Assembly: GCA_001790955.1 (NCBI GenBank)
Contig: MGDP01000011.1
Location: 553 to 34,413 of the forward strand
Source of the DNA: Candidatus Tectomicrobia bacterium RIFCSPLOWO2_12_FULL_69_37
GTDB taxonomy: Bacteria > UBA8248
Direction: 5' to 3'
Length of the DNA: 33,861 bases
Numbering within the stretch: the first letter of the stretch is position 1; the number at the start of each line of letters is the position of its first letter. Shown piece after piece: positions 18,400-26,443 of this stretch. A program made the position numbers and the translations under genes. A model generated the notes under the pieces. That model was not told the origin of the DNA. It searched no databases and worked only from the letters and a program-made list of their open reading frames with translations.

Positions 18400-19161
18400 C
18401 TAGTCCATGCGGGCCTCCCAGAGAGCCTGGGCCTGTGCCAATTCCTGGGGGGTATTCACACCGAGGGCCTCTCCCGGGTCGGGAGCCGGATGGGTCGCGA
18501 CGGGCAGGCCCTCCGCCAAGGCGAGGGTGAGGACATCGGGCAGGTAGTACTCTCCCTGCTTGTTCTCGGCCCGCAGGCGGGGCAGGGCCGAGGCGAGGAA
18601 AGGAAGGTCGAAGGCGTAGGTGCCGGTGTTGATCTCCCGTACCCGGCGCTCGGGCTCCGTCGCGTCGGCGTCCTCGACTAACCGGACCAGAGGCCCCTCC
18701 CCTCCCCCCGCCCGCAGCACCCGCCCATAGCCGGCCGGATTCTCCACCAAAGCCGTGAGGACGGCCGCCGCGGCGCCCGCCTTCCGCCGGCGCTCCAGGA
18801 GGTCCCGCAGGGTATCCGCCCGGATTAAGGGGACATCCCCGCACAAGATGAGCACCTCGCCCCGCTTCTGCCCCAGCGCGGCCAGGCCCACGCCGACGGC
18901 GTGGCCAGTCCCCAACCGCTCGGCCTGGATCGCAAAGCGTATATCCGAATCCTCCGGACCGAAGGTGGCCTGGACGGCGTTGGCCTGGTGGCCCACGACG
19001 ATCACGATGGGAGAGGCACCGACCGCCCGGGCTGTTTCAGCCACATGGCGCACCATGGGGACCCCGCCGATGGGGTGAAGCACTTTGGGCAGGGGTGAGC
19101 CCATCCGTTTGCCCTGGCCGGCGGCCAGGATGACTGCCGCGAGCGCGCGGCCGGCGCCCAT
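18400..19161 (-). CDS. Stand-alone GlmU-type UDP-GlcNAc pyrophosphorylase (uridylyltransferase) domain
   Basis: The 253-residue protein equals the N-terminal domain of GlmU only. ILAAGQGKRMGSPLPKVLHP carries the pyrophosphorylase signature with Arg19 and Lys26 in place. ERLGTGHAV, LCGDVPLI (metal Asp), NPAGYGRV, EINTGTYAF, EYYLPDV and GVNTPQELAQA are all GlmU-typical and intact. It should join UTP and GlcNAc-1-P to UDP-GlcNAc. The beta-helix acetyltransferase domain that follows in ordinary GlmU is absent: the reading frame stops 10 residues after the nucleotidyltransferase core. The ATG is 4 bp after the upstream regulator gene, so the two are likely co-transcribed. A stand-alone acetyltransferase is encoded at 12535-13329, and the two could together replace GlmU. 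Confidence 0.88.
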   Translation of the reverse strand: MGAGRALAAVILAAGQGKRMGSPLPKVLHPIGGVPMVRHVAETARAVGASPIVIVVGHQANAVQATFGPEDSDIRFAIQAERLGTGHAVGVGLAALGQKRGEVLILCGDVPLIRADTLRDLLERRRKAGAAAAVLTALVENPAGYGRVLRAGGGEGPLVRLVEDADATEPERRVREINTGTYAFDLPFLASALPRLRAENKQGEYYLPDVLTLALAEGLPVATHPAPDPGEALGVNTPQELAQAQALWEARMD

Positions 19162-19165
19162 GCCG

Positions 19166-20533
19166 TCACTTCCGGCGGGGGCCCCGGCGGCCGGCCGGGG
19201 AGGCGAGGTTCAGTTCCTGGAGCTTGCGGTGGAGGGTGTTGCGGTTCATGCCGAGCAGCTGGGCTGCCTTGAGTTGATTGCCTCCGCTCTCGCGCAGGAT
19301 GAGCTCGAACAATGGCTTCTCCACACTGCGGATGGTGTGGGCGTAGAAGTCGCTGGAGCTCCCCTTGCCCAGGGCGCTGACGACCGCCGCCAAGCGCTCG
19401 CGGAAGAACTCCTCCATCTCCCCCCGGCGCCGCGAGGGAGGAGATGGCGCGAAGTCGTCCACGGAGATAGTCGCTCCCCCGGAAAGAAGGAGGGCACGGC
19501 AGAGGATCATCTCCAGCTCCGACTCATTCCCCCACCAGGGCCGCTCCACCAGGGCTTCCACCGCCCCCGGGGTGAGGGTGCGAGGTTCGAGGCCGAAGCG
19601 CTCGGCGAAGTCGCGCAGGACGGCCCCCGCCAGCTCCGGCAGATCCTTGCGGCGCTCGCGCAGGGTGGGGATCCGCACCGCCAGGCAGCGCCGCTCGTCG
19701 CACAACGCCGGGAGAAGGGAATCCTGGATCAGGCGTTCGGGGTCGATGGTTTCGCACAGGATGAGGCGGAAGTCGGGGCAAGGCGTTTCTTCTAGAACCG
19801 CAGCGGCCAAGCGGGCCTGAAACTCCCGCGGGAGAACCTGCGCCTCTTCGATGAGGAGGGAACCTCCCAGCTCGAGGATCTCCCCCTCCTCTCCCTTCCC
19901 CTTCTCCAGTCGGGCCAGCGCCTTCTCGAAGGCGGGCTGGCGGGCCTGCCTGTGGATGAGCGGATGGCGCTGGCCCGGATGGCGCGCGTGGAGGGCCCGC
20001 GCCACCGCGCCGAAGTCGGCCCCCTTCTCCCCGCGCAGCAGGACGCCCCGGTGCTGGGGGCCGGCCTCGCGGATGGAGCGCCGCAGCCGCTCGGAGGGGG
20101 CGCTGCTCCCAATGAGGATCTCCGACCCCGCCTGCTGGCGCACTTCAGAGCGCAGCCAGCGCACCTCGCGGCGCAGCAGGCCCTCCTCGGCCATCGCGCG
20201 GGCGAAGCCGAATACCTCCTCCGGGTGCACCTCGTCCACGAACACCGAGCGAGCGCCTGCCTTGAGGCCATGGGGGGCCAGGCCCTTGTCGTCCGCCCGC
20301 AGGACCATCCCCACCGTCTTGCCCTGCTCCTCGAAGCGTGGAATGAGAGAGATCTCCCCCCGCGACGCCGGAGCCAGCAGCACTAGACCGCAGCTCTCCA
20401 GGAGCGCCCACGCCCGCTCGGGACCCGGGGCCGTCTCGACCTGGAACCCTCGATCCTCGAGGCCCTCCAGCATGAGCCTCCGCCCCGGCGAGAGAGCGCC
20501 CACGAAGAGCAAGCGGTTTGAGCCGATCGCCAT
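19166..20533 (-). CDS. Degenerate NtrC-like (sigma54 activator-like) regulator with Fis-type HTH
   Basis: The 455-residue protein keeps the NtrC three-part plan but has lost key residues. The receiver-like region (7-120) has VGALS instead of the acidic pair and LVLLAPASRG where the phosphorylated Asp should be. In the AAA+ region, Walker A is GEKGADFG (168-175) instead of GExGTGKE, no GAFTGA loop can be found, and Walker B is GGSLLIEE (223-230). The IPTLRERRKDLPELA segment with the arginine finger region is recognisable. The Fis-like helix-turn-helix at 416-442 (GGNQLKAAQLLGMNRNTLHRKL) is intact. It probably binds DNA but is unlikely to hydrolyse ATP or activate sigma54 in the usual way. It lies between an acyl-CoA ligase gene (13 bp) and glmU-N (4 bp); its targets are unknown. 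Confidence 0.82.
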   Translation of the reverse strand: MAIGSNRLLFVGALSPGRRLMLEGLEDRGFQVETAPGPERAWALLESCGLVLLAPASRGEISLIPRFEEQGKTVGMVLRADDKGLAPHGLKAGARSVFVDEVHPEEVFGFARAMAEEGLLRREVRWLRSEVRQQAGSEILIGSSAPSERLRRSIREAGPQHRGVLLRGEKGADFGAVARALHARHPGQRHPLIHRQARQPAFEKALARLEKGKGEEGEILELGGSLLIEEAQVLPREFQARLAAAVLEETPCPDFRLILCETIDPERLIQDSLLPALCDERRCLAVRIPTLRERRKDLPELAGAVLRDFAERFGLEPRTLTPGAVEALVERPWWGNESELEMILCRALLLSGGATISVDDFAPSPPSRRRGEMEEFFRERLAAVVSALGKGSSSDFYAHTIRSVEKPLFELILRESGGNQLKAAQLLGMNRNTLHRKLQELNLASPAGRRGPRRK

Positions 20534-20546
20534 CGCAATTCCCCGG

Positions 20547-21884
20547 CTAGTTATTCGGGGCGCCGCGCAGGTCCACGAAGCGCTTGGCCTTGAACGTCGT
20601 CCGCTCGAAGGAACCCTGAGGGAGGATCTTCACTTCGGGGGTAACAAGCAAGGCGTCCCGGAGCCGCGCGCGCAGCTGCTCCAGCAGTTGCGCTGAGGGC
20701 GCGCCCGACGCCGCCTCAGCCACCACCACGCAAAGGTCCCGGCCGGTGGCGAGGTCGGGATGGAGCTCGACCCGGAATTCGTTGCTGAGGTCGGGGAAGC
20801 TCCGAACCACTTCCTCGACTTGGACGGGGTAGAACTTCGCCCCCTTGTAGATGACGAGGTCGTCGTGGCGGCCCAGGATGCCGCCCGGGGAGCGCAGGTG
20901 GGTCCGCCCGCAGGGGCTGGGGCGGCTGTCCACCAAGGCGAAGTCGTTGGTCCAGTACCGGAGCATGGGGGTGGCCTCACGGGTCAGGTGGGTGATGACC
21001 AGGATGCCGATCTTCCCCTCGGGGACTGGCCGGCGGGTCTCGGGATCCAGGACCTCGATGATGTGATGATCCTCGGCCCAGATAAGGCCCGACTTGGCGG
21101 CCGACTCGCTGGCGAAGGTGGGCCCGATCTCCCCCAGTCCAAAGTAGTCGTAGGCGTCAATTCCCAGCGCCGACTCGAGCCGGGCCCGGGTGGCCGGGTT
21201 CTGCGCCCCGGCCTCCCCGCCGAAGGAGCCGATCCGGAGCGGCAGGTCGTCCGGTCCCAGCCCCGCCTCGCGGAGTTTCTCTCCAATGTAGAGGCCGTAG
21301 CTGGGGGTGCTGAGGAGGACGGTCGAGCCGATGGTCTTCATGTAGAAGATCTGCCGGTCCGTCATGGCGGCTCCGATGGGGATGACGAAGCAGCCGATCT
21401 TCTGGGTGGCGTAGTGGACACTCATCCCGGCCACCCATAGGCCATAGCTGAAGGCATTCTGGACGATGTCGGCGGGCCGGACGCCGAAGCTCCACATGGT
21501 GCGGGCGGTGAAGTCCGCGATGTGCTCAATGTCCCGCCAGCTCCAGATGGTGCTGACGGGCATCCCGGTCGTCCCGGTCGAGGGATGGAGCTCCCCCCAG
21601 GCCCCGGGCGGGGCCATGGCGTAGCGGCCGAAGGGCGGGTGCGCTTCCTGCTCGGCGCGCAACTCCTGCTTGGTGACGGGGGGGATGCGGCGGAGGTCAT
21701 CGAGGGTGCGGATGCCGTCCGGCCCCACCCCGGCGGCGTCCAGCCGCTCCCGGTAGAACGCGGAGCCCTCGTGACAGCGGCGCACCTGCCACTTCAGGCG
21801 CTCGAGCTGGAGGGCCGCGAGCTCGTCCCGGCCCATGCGCTCGACCCGTTCATCCCAGAAATCCCCTTTCGGGCGAAGATCCAT
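20547..21884 (-). CDS. PaaK-type phenylacetate-CoA ligase family AMP-forming enzyme
   Basis: The 445-residue protein is of the short PaaK-type adenylate-forming class. It has the phosphate loop STGTTGMP (102-109) for AMP formation, GEAGAQ, YDYFGLGEIGP (245-255) matching the aryl-substrate/adenine motif, GRHDDLVIYKGAKFYP (338-353) hinge region, and Lys432 near the C-terminus as candidate catalytic lysine. It should activate a carboxylic acid, classically phenylacetate, as its CoA thioester. No other phenylacetate-degradation gene is nearby, so the true acid is uncertain. The ATG at 21884 starts at MDLRPKGDFWDERVE, typical for the family; an ATG 25 codons upstream would add a basic, unrelated leader. 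It lies 13 bp before the regulator gene. Confidence 0.88.
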   Translation of the reverse strand: MDLRPKGDFWDERVERMGRDELAALQLERLKWQVRRCHEGSAFYRERLDAAGVGPDGIRTLDDLRRIPPVTKQELRAEQEAHPPFGRYAMAPPGAWGELHPSTGTTGMPVSTIWSWRDIEHIADFTARTMWSFGVRPADIVQNAFSYGLWVAGMSVHYATQKIGCFVIPIGAAMTDRQIFYMKTIGSTVLLSTPSYGLYIGEKLREAGLGPDDLPLRIGSFGGEAGAQNPATRARLESALGIDAYDYFGLGEIGPTFASESAAKSGLIWAEDHHIIEVLDPETRRPVPEGKIGILVITHLTREATPMLRYWTNDFALVDSRPSPCGRTHLRSPGGILGRHDDLVIYKGAKFYPVQVEEVVRSFPDLSNEFRVELHPDLATGRDLCVVVAEAASGAPSAQLLEQLRARLRDALLVTPEVKILPQGSFERTTFKAKRFVDLRGAPNN

Positions 21885-22035
21885 GATCCGCCTGCCGTCA
21901 ATCGAAAGCGGCCAGAACCCCGCGCAAGGCAAAGGGGCAAGCCGCCTCCGGAAACGCAATAGAGCGCCCCGCCGCTCGCCCGGGCCGCCTTCTGCATACT
22001 CAACCTAGGAATGGCGCGCCTCACGCGCGCAGGGT

Positions 22036-22060
22036 GGTTTCGGATCGCGCTGTCGAAACC
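22036..22060. promoter_or_regulatory. Operator-like inverted repeat upstream of the PaaK-type ligase gene
   Basis: GGTTTCG (22036-22042) and CGAAACC (22054-22060) form a perfect 7-bp inverted repeat with an 11-bp spacer, the size of a dimeric-regulator site. It lies in the 284-bp gap between the exonuclease gene and the ligase gene. No convincing promoter hexamers were seen in this gap, so its role is uncertain. Confidence 0.35.
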
Positions 22061-22072
22061 AAGAGGAAGCGG

Positions 22073-22091
22073 AAAAAACGCTAGCATAGCG
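22073..22091 (-). terminator. Short intrinsic terminator after the exonuclease fusion gene
   Basis: On the minus strand, CGCTA-TGC-TAGCG is followed directly by TTTTTT. The stem is only 5 bp, but its position about 80 nt after the stop of the DEDDh/GIY-YIG gene and the T-run fit an intrinsic terminator. Confidence 0.5.
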
Positions 22092-22168
22092 GCAGGGCCA
22101 GCGCAAGAACTGAATTCGTGCGCGCGGAATGCCGCGAAAAGGAATCGGACGTCTACGCCCGCAGGAAG

Positions 22169-24037
22169 TCAGACCGAGATGACGGTACCCGCGGCGCGGG
22201 GCTCCTGCATGTTCTTCAGGATGACGCGCAGGATCTGCTCTTCCGTGCAGCCGGCGGTGAGTTCGACGACGAAGCCGTCCATTAGCTCGCGCCGCAGCCA
22301 AGCGGCGATGATGGCCGCCTCCTCGATCCCCTCCTTGGCCAGAGGAGAAGACTCGGCCTCTCCGGTGCAATAGATCTCCCGCACCCGCGCCCCGAGTTCC
22401 CTGACGGGCGGGCGGGCGCGCTCGAACTCCATCTCACCGGCGAGCATCCCGCGGTGGACGAAATAGCTCACCCGGCGCTGGCGATTCTCGCCCGGCTCCA
22501 CGATGATCAGGTTCCGCTGCTCAACCGAGGGACCCGCGAGGCCATGGCTTTGGATCAGGTGGCGCAAGCGCCCGAACTGGCGCCGCAGCCGAGCGGCTGC
22601 GGGCCCCTTGCCATTCCACGCCTGATCGAGAACGCCAAGGAGACTCTGCTCTTCCTCTCCGGTGAGACGCCCCTCCAGCATCGCCTGAAGTCCTTGAATC
22701 AGTTGGCCATACAGACGAGGGGAAATCTCCGGGGACGGTGGCAGATCGTCGAGTGACTCGTCGCCCTCTTTGGCGCGCGCCAGCCGCCTCAGCGGAAAAA
22801 CGGAGTGGATGGCCCCGACCAGATCCTGCAAGTGCGCCTGCTTGCGGAAGGGACCGTAGTAGACCCCCCCGTCGGCCTGGAGGCGGTTCACCGGGTAGAC
22901 ACGGGGGAAGCGGCTCCCCAGCCCGATCTTCAAGAACCCCGCCCCGGCTCCAGGGGAGGAGCCGTTCATCAGGTGGGAGTCCCGGGCGAGGCGGGCGGCG
23001 CGGAGGCTCATGCCGAGTTCACTTTCTAGGGTCTGCGCCTCGACCTTCCTCACCCCTCTGAGTCGCTGGGCGAAGCGGGCGGCGGAGCGGTTGCGGGGGA
23101 AGAACAAATCCCGCACGGCGCGCTGAATGTCCGGCGCCCGGCCGGCGTACACCGTGCGGTTCCTTTCATCGAGCAGGCGGAATACTCCCCGCTCGGCGGG
23201 GAGCGCCTCCAATTCGGCCGGATTGATAGAGACTCCCTCCGCCAGGGCGGGCGCTTCCCTTTGCAGGACCTCCTGGCGGGCAAGCGTATCCTCCAGGGTC
23301 TCCACCCCGAGGAGATGAAGCATCCGGAGCTGGCGAAGGAGGATCTCCGCCGTCACCCGGGCGTCCCCGAGGGCCCGGTGGCGCTCCTCCGCCCCGCCCG
23401 GCAAGCCCAGGTAGGCCGCCAGCTCGCCCAGGTTGTAGCGCTCCGCCTGGGGGAGGAGCTGCTGTGCGAGCTTGAAGGTGCAAAGAACGGCGGGGTCGAA
23501 CTCCCTCCCCAGAAACTCCTCCGCGTAGTAGCGGACGAAGTGGAGGTCGAAGTTCGCGCAATGGGCCACGAACACGCAGCCTGACACGAAATCCAGGAAA
23601 CCCGGCATGACCTCCATCAGGTTCGGACAATCGGCCACCATGGCGTCCGATATCCCTGTGAGGCGCACCACGCTCCAGGGGATCTCCCGGCCCGGATTCA
23701 CCAGAGCGCTGAACTCCCCGGCCAGCTTCCCGTTCCGCACTTTGACCGCTGCCAGCTCGGTGATCCGATGCTGGGGGGGGCGGCCGCCGGTGGTCTCGAT
23801 GTCCACCACGGCGAAGGTGACCTGCGGGAGGAAGCGGCCGGAGAGGAGAGCCTCGGGGATTTTCCAGCATCCCTCCTCGTCGCAACTGGCGAGAGGGCTG
23901 GCCTCGAGGAGGGGCTCGATGATGGTCCGGGAGTGCCGTTCGCTCAGGCCATCGGTCTTGAGAAGGAGGTGGGCGAGGGCCGAATACGAAAGAGGCTTCC
24001 CTGTCTCGTCCTGCAGCCGATGCATGCGGTGTGCCAT
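22169..24037 (-). CDS. DEDDh 3'-5' exonuclease (DnaQ-like) fused to GIY-YIG (UvrC/Cho-like) region
   Basis: The 622-residue protein has a short N-terminal helical domain (1-70), a DnaQ-like exonuclease (about 73-240), and a UvrC/Cho-like half. All DEDDh residues are in place: Asp79 and Glu81 in VDIETTGG, Asp164 in HCANFDLHFV, His220 and Asp225 in HRALGDA. A GIY-YIG-like segment starts at GVFRLLD (284-290) with VYAGR (296-300). By eye, its catalytic Arg is Ala307 or shifted, and the usual LE-x-NLIK glutamate is replaced (SLRAARLARD). The nuclease half may thus be impaired. The remaining C-terminal part (about 360-620) follows the pattern of mycobacterial and other DnaQ-UvrC-like fusions. A DNA-repair role is likely. 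The ATG has GAGGGGAAA upstream. It is monocistronic, with its own promoter and terminator. Confidence 0.85.
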   Translation of the reverse strand: MAHRMHRLQDETGKPLSYSALAHLLLKTDGLSERHSRTIIEPLLEASPLASCDEEGCWKIPEALLSGRFLPQVTFAVVDIETTGGRPPQHRITELAAVKVRNGKLAGEFSALVNPGREIPWSVVRLTGISDAMVADCPNLMEVMPGFLDFVSGCVFVAHCANFDLHFVRYYAEEFLGREFDPAVLCTFKLAQQLLPQAERYNLGELAAYLGLPGGAEERHRALGDARVTAEILLRQLRMLHLLGVETLEDTLARQEVLQREAPALAEGVSINPAELEALPAERGVFRLLDERNRTVYAGRAPDIQRAVRDLFFPRNRSAARFAQRLRGVRKVEAQTLESELGMSLRAARLARDSHLMNGSSPGAGAGFLKIGLGSRFPRVYPVNRLQADGGVYYGPFRKQAHLQDLVGAIHSVFPLRRLARAKEGDESLDDLPPSPEISPRLYGQLIQGLQAMLEGRLTGEEEQSLLGVLDQAWNGKGPAAARLRRQFGRLRHLIQSHGLAGPSVEQRNLIIVEPGENRQRRVSYFVHRGMLAGEMEFERARPPVRELGARVREIYCTGEAESSPLAKEGIEEAAIIAAWLRRELMDGFVVELTAGCTEEQILRVILKNMQEPRAAGTVISV

Positions 24038-24097
24038 AAGTGCGCGTTTCCCCTCGCCGGCCGCAGGGCCGAGGCGTCATGGGGACAGGGCGGCGAA

Positions 24098-24126
24098 ATC
24101 CTAGCAAAATCCAGGGAAAGTTTCAA
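24098..24126 (-). promoter_or_regulatory. Promoter for the exonuclease/GIY-YIG gene
   Basis: On the minus strand TTGAAA (24126-24121) and TAGGAT (24103-24098) are separated by 17 bp, with a TGC extension just upstream of the -10. The -35 is a 5/6 match and the -10 4/6. The leader to the ATG at 24037 would be about 54 nt. Confidence 0.55.
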
Positions 24127-24162
24127 AGCCCGGTGCGCCGCTGGGCCGGCCAGCCGGCTCAT

Positions 24163-24190
24163 TTTCCATCATCCGGCCTTCTGGTATAAC
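24163..24190 (+). promoter_or_regulatory. Promoter for the tatA-tatC-pyrF-acyP operon
   Basis: TTTCCA (24163-24168) and TATAAC (24185-24190) are spaced 16 bp on the plus strand. The -10 is a 5/6 match and the -35 4/6. The leader to the TTG at 24229 would be about 32 nt. It diverges from the minus-strand promoter about 40 bp away. Confidence 0.45.
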
Positions 24191-24228
24191 CACTTCCTGG
24201 CCTGGGCTGTTGCGCGAAGGAGCCTCCC

Positions 24229-24603
24229 TTGTTCGGAAACATCGGATTTCCGGAAATGATCGTCATTTTCGTGGTGGCCCTTCTCGTCATCGGCCCCCAG
24301 CGCCTGCCCGAGGTGGCCCGGAGCCTGGGCCGCACCCTCCGGGAGCTCAAGCGGGCCACTTCCGACCTCCAGAACAGCTTCGACCTGGAGGAGGAGTTCG
24401 AAACCGTGCCCAAGGCTGGCCCATCCGCCGAGGAGACCAAACTCGGGGGAGCAGAGGCTGGAGGCCCCGAAACCCCAAGCGAACCCGGGAAAGAGACCCA
24501 GGCCGCTGAGACGGACCAGGCCCCCAAGGCGGACGGCGCGGACGGCGGAGCCGCTCCGGCGGTGACGGACCCCCCCCCCGACGGAGGGAGCCGGCCAACG
24601 TGA
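24229..24603 (+). CDS. tatA: Sec-independent translocase TatA/TatB family subunit
   Basis: The 124-residue protein has the TatA/B signature. A single N-terminal membrane helix (about 6-21) is followed by the IGPQRLPEVARSLGRTLRELKRA hinge and amphipathic helix, in which the invariant Gly-Pro and Leu-Pro are present. A Pro/Gly/Glu-rich disordered tail of about 70 residues follows. Together with TatC it exports folded proteins through the inner membrane. The Phe-Gly and Pro-Glu positions at the N-terminus do not separate TatA from TatB clearly, and no second TatA/B copy is nearby, so it may serve both roles. The TTG start is supported by AAGGAG 6 nt upstream. It overlaps tatC by 4 bp (GTGA). Confidence 0.9.
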   Translation: MFGNIGFPEMIVIFVVALLVIGPQRLPEVARSLGRTLRELKRATSDLQNSFDLEEEFETVPKAGPSAEETKLGGAEAGGPETPSEPGKETQAAETDQAPKADGADGGAAPAVTDPPPDGGSRPT

Positions 24604-25361
24604 GCCAAGACCAGAGCATGCCGCTCACGGGGCACCTCACGGAGCTCCGGAGCCGGATCATCGTCATCTTGTCCGCCATCGGGATCCTTTTCCTGCTCAC
24701 CTACTACTTCTCTCCGCAATTGCTGGCGATCATCCAGCGGCCCATCGGCAAGCGCAAGCTCATCTTCCTTTCGCCGACGGAGGCCTTCTTCGCCCACTTG
24801 AAAGTGTCCTTCTACGTGGCCTTCTTCTTGAGCCTGCCGGTGATCTTCCATCAGATCTGGCGGTTCTGCTCCCCGGGCCTCCTGGACACGGAGAAGCGCT
24901 ACGTCGTGCCCTTCGTCGTCAGCTCCACCGTCTGCTTCGCCCTCGGGGCCCTGTTCTGCTACTACATCGTCCTCCCCTTCGGGCTGGATTTCCTTCTGAG
25001 CTTCGGCTCCGCCACCCTGGAGCCTCAGATCTCGATCGGCTACTACATCTCCTTCGTGTTCCAGTTGATGCTGGCCTTCGGCCTTGTCTTCGAGGTGCCC
25101 ATCCTGGTGGTGCTGCTCGTCCAGATCGGCGCGCTTTCCACTAAAACCCTCACCTCGAACAGGGGCTACGTCGTCATCGGCGCCTTCGTCATGGGCGCAG
25201 TTCTGACCCCGACGCCCGACATGTTCAACCAGATTCTCCTCGCGGGACCCTTGCTCGTCCTCTTCGAGATCAGCGTCGTCATCGGGCGGTTCATCGAGCG
25301 CCGCAAGGCGCGCCGCTCGGCCGAGGCGGCGGCCAAGAGCGGCGAGGGATCCGCCGGATGA
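24600..25361 (+). CDS. tatC: Sec-independent protein translocase TatC
   Basis: The 253-residue membrane protein has six predicted helices and TatC hallmarks: MPLTGHLTELRSRI at the cytoplasmic N-terminus, SPTEAFFAHLKVSFYVAF, FCSPGLLDTEKRY, and the conserved membrane-buried Glu in FGLVFEVPIL. TatC binds the twin-arginine signal peptide and forms the receptor complex with TatB. The C-terminal tail is basic. The GTG start overlaps the tatA/B stop, and the stop overlaps the pyrF ATG, so all three are translationally coupled. Confidence 0.96.
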   Translation: MSQDQSMPLTGHLTELRSRIIVILSAIGILFLLTYYFSPQLLAIIQRPIGKRKLIFLSPTEAFFAHLKVSFYVAFFLSLPVIFHQIWRFCSPGLLDTEKRYVVPFVVSSTVCFALGALFCYYIVLPFGLDFLLSFGSATLEPQISIGYYISFVFQLMLAFGLVFEVPILVVLLVQIGALSTKTLTSNRGYVVIGAFVMGAVLTPTPDMFNQILLAGPLLVLFEISVVIGRFIERRKARRSAEAAAKSGEGSAG

Positions 25362-26095
25362 CCCCCCCCGACCCGCGCGGGCCGCTCGCTCCGGCCGAGC
25401 GGATCATCTGCGCCCTGGACCTCCCGGCGCTCGCCGAAGCCCTGCGGCTCGTGGAGGCCCTCGGGAGCAGCGTGCGCTGGTTCAAGATCGGGATGGAGCT
25501 CTTCACCCGGGAGGGGCCGCGCGCGGTGGAGGAAATCCGGCGGCGCGGCGCGGGCGTCTTCCTCGACCTCAAGTACCACGACATCCCTGCCACGGCCGAA
25601 CGGGCCGTCGCCTCGGCCGGTGCCCTGGGCGTCTCCCTGCTGACGGTGCACGCCTTGGGCGGCGCGGCCATGCTCGAGGCTTGCGCCCGGGGCCGGGACG
25701 GCTGTCTCGCCCCCCCGGCTGTCCTCGCCGTCACCGTCCTCACCAGCCTCGACCAGGCGGCCCTCGCCGCCGTAGGAGTCACCCGAACCCTCGAGGATCA
25801 AGTGCTGGCCTCGGCCGAGCTGGCCCGGCGGGCCGGGCTGGACGGGGTGGTGGCCTCCCCGCGCGAGGTGGCCGCCCTCCGTGGGCGCCTAGGCAAGGAA
25901 GCGCTCATCGTCACCCCGGGGGTACGGCTCGGCGGCGGGAGCCAGGACGACCACGCCCGCGCCGAGACGCCCCAGCGCGCCATCGCGGACGGCGCCGACC
26001 TCCTCGTCGTGGGCCGCCCCATCCGGGACGCCGCCGACCCCGCCGCCGCGGCGCGCGCCTTCGCGGAGGCCGCGGCGCAGGGCCTCCGGGCGTGA
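25358..26095 (+). CDS. pyrF: Orotidine-5'-phosphate decarboxylase
   Basis: The 245-residue TIM-barrel protein has the OMP decarboxylase catalytic motif DLKYHD (Asp70, Lys72, Asp75). Barrel strand 1 is ICALDL, strand 2 is FKIGMELF, and the late phosphate-binding GVRLGGGSQDDHAR and VVGRPIRDA segments match group I PyrF. It converts OMP to UMP, the last step of de novo pyrimidine synthesis. The start ATG overlaps the tatC stop by 4 bp. UMP feeds UTP, which the GlmU uridylyltransferase elsewhere in the window uses, but there is no sign of a direct link. Confidence 0.96.
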   Translation: MTPPDPRGPLAPAERIICALDLPALAEALRLVEALGSSVRWFKIGMELFTREGPRAVEEIRRRGAGVFLDLKYHDIPATAERAVASAGALGVSLLTVHALGGAAMLEACARGRDGCLAPPAVLAVTVLTSLDQAALAAVGVTRTLEDQVLASAELARRAGLDGVVASPREVAALRGRLGKEALIVTPGVRLGGGSQDDHARAETPQRAIADGADLLVVGRPIRDAADPAAAARAFAEAAAQGLRA

Positions 26096-26102
26096 GGCCC
26101 CC

Positions 26103-26378
26103 GTGGCGGGCGAGCGCGTCCACCTCCTGATCCGGGGCCGCGTCCAGGGGGTCTGGTACCGCGCGAGCGCCCGCGCGGAGGCCGAGGCCCTCGGCCTCGC
26201 CGGGTGGGTGCGCAACCGCCCGGACGGCGCGGTCGAGCTCGTGGCAGAAGGCCCCTCTGAGGTCCTCGAAAAGCTCATCGCCTGGTGCTGGGAGGGCCCG
26301 CCCCTGGCCCGGGTGGACGATGTTCAAGTCGAGCGAGGCCCAGCCTCGGGGGAGCTCCGGGGGTTCGGGGTGAAATAG
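26103..26378 (+). CDS. acyP: Acylphosphatase
   Basis: The 91-residue protein is a complete acylphosphatase. The substrate-binding loop GRVQGVWYR places Arg20 at the catalytic position, and Asn38 in GWVRNRPDG is the second catalytic residue. It hydrolyses carboxyl-phosphate bonds in small acyl phosphates in the cytosol. The GTG start lies 7 bp after the pyrF stop and is the last gene of the tat operon. No clear terminator was found in the 65 bp before the convergent ccdA-like gene; GC-rich palindromic bits there lack a T-run. Confidence 0.95.
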   Translation: MAGERVHLLIRGRVQGVWYRASARAEAEALGLAGWVRNRPDGAVELVAEGPSEVLEKLIAWCWEGPPLARVDDVQVERGPASGELRGFGVK

Positions 26379-26443
26379 GCGCGCCCCTTTCCTTCCGTGC
26401 GCCGGCGCGGCAATCCCTATCCGGACCTTTCCCTGAAAGCCGG

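Noticed and set aside
21885-22168. A promoter for the PaaK-type ligase gene in its upstream gap
   Set aside because: TCGACA- and TTGAGT-like -35 elements exist on the minus strand, but none has an AT-containing -10 at a suitable distance.
26379-26443. A terminator between the convergent acyP and ccdA-like genes
   Set aside because: GC-rich palindromic bits (GGCGCGCC, GCGCCGGCGC) are present, but none forms a stem-loop with a T-run in either direction.
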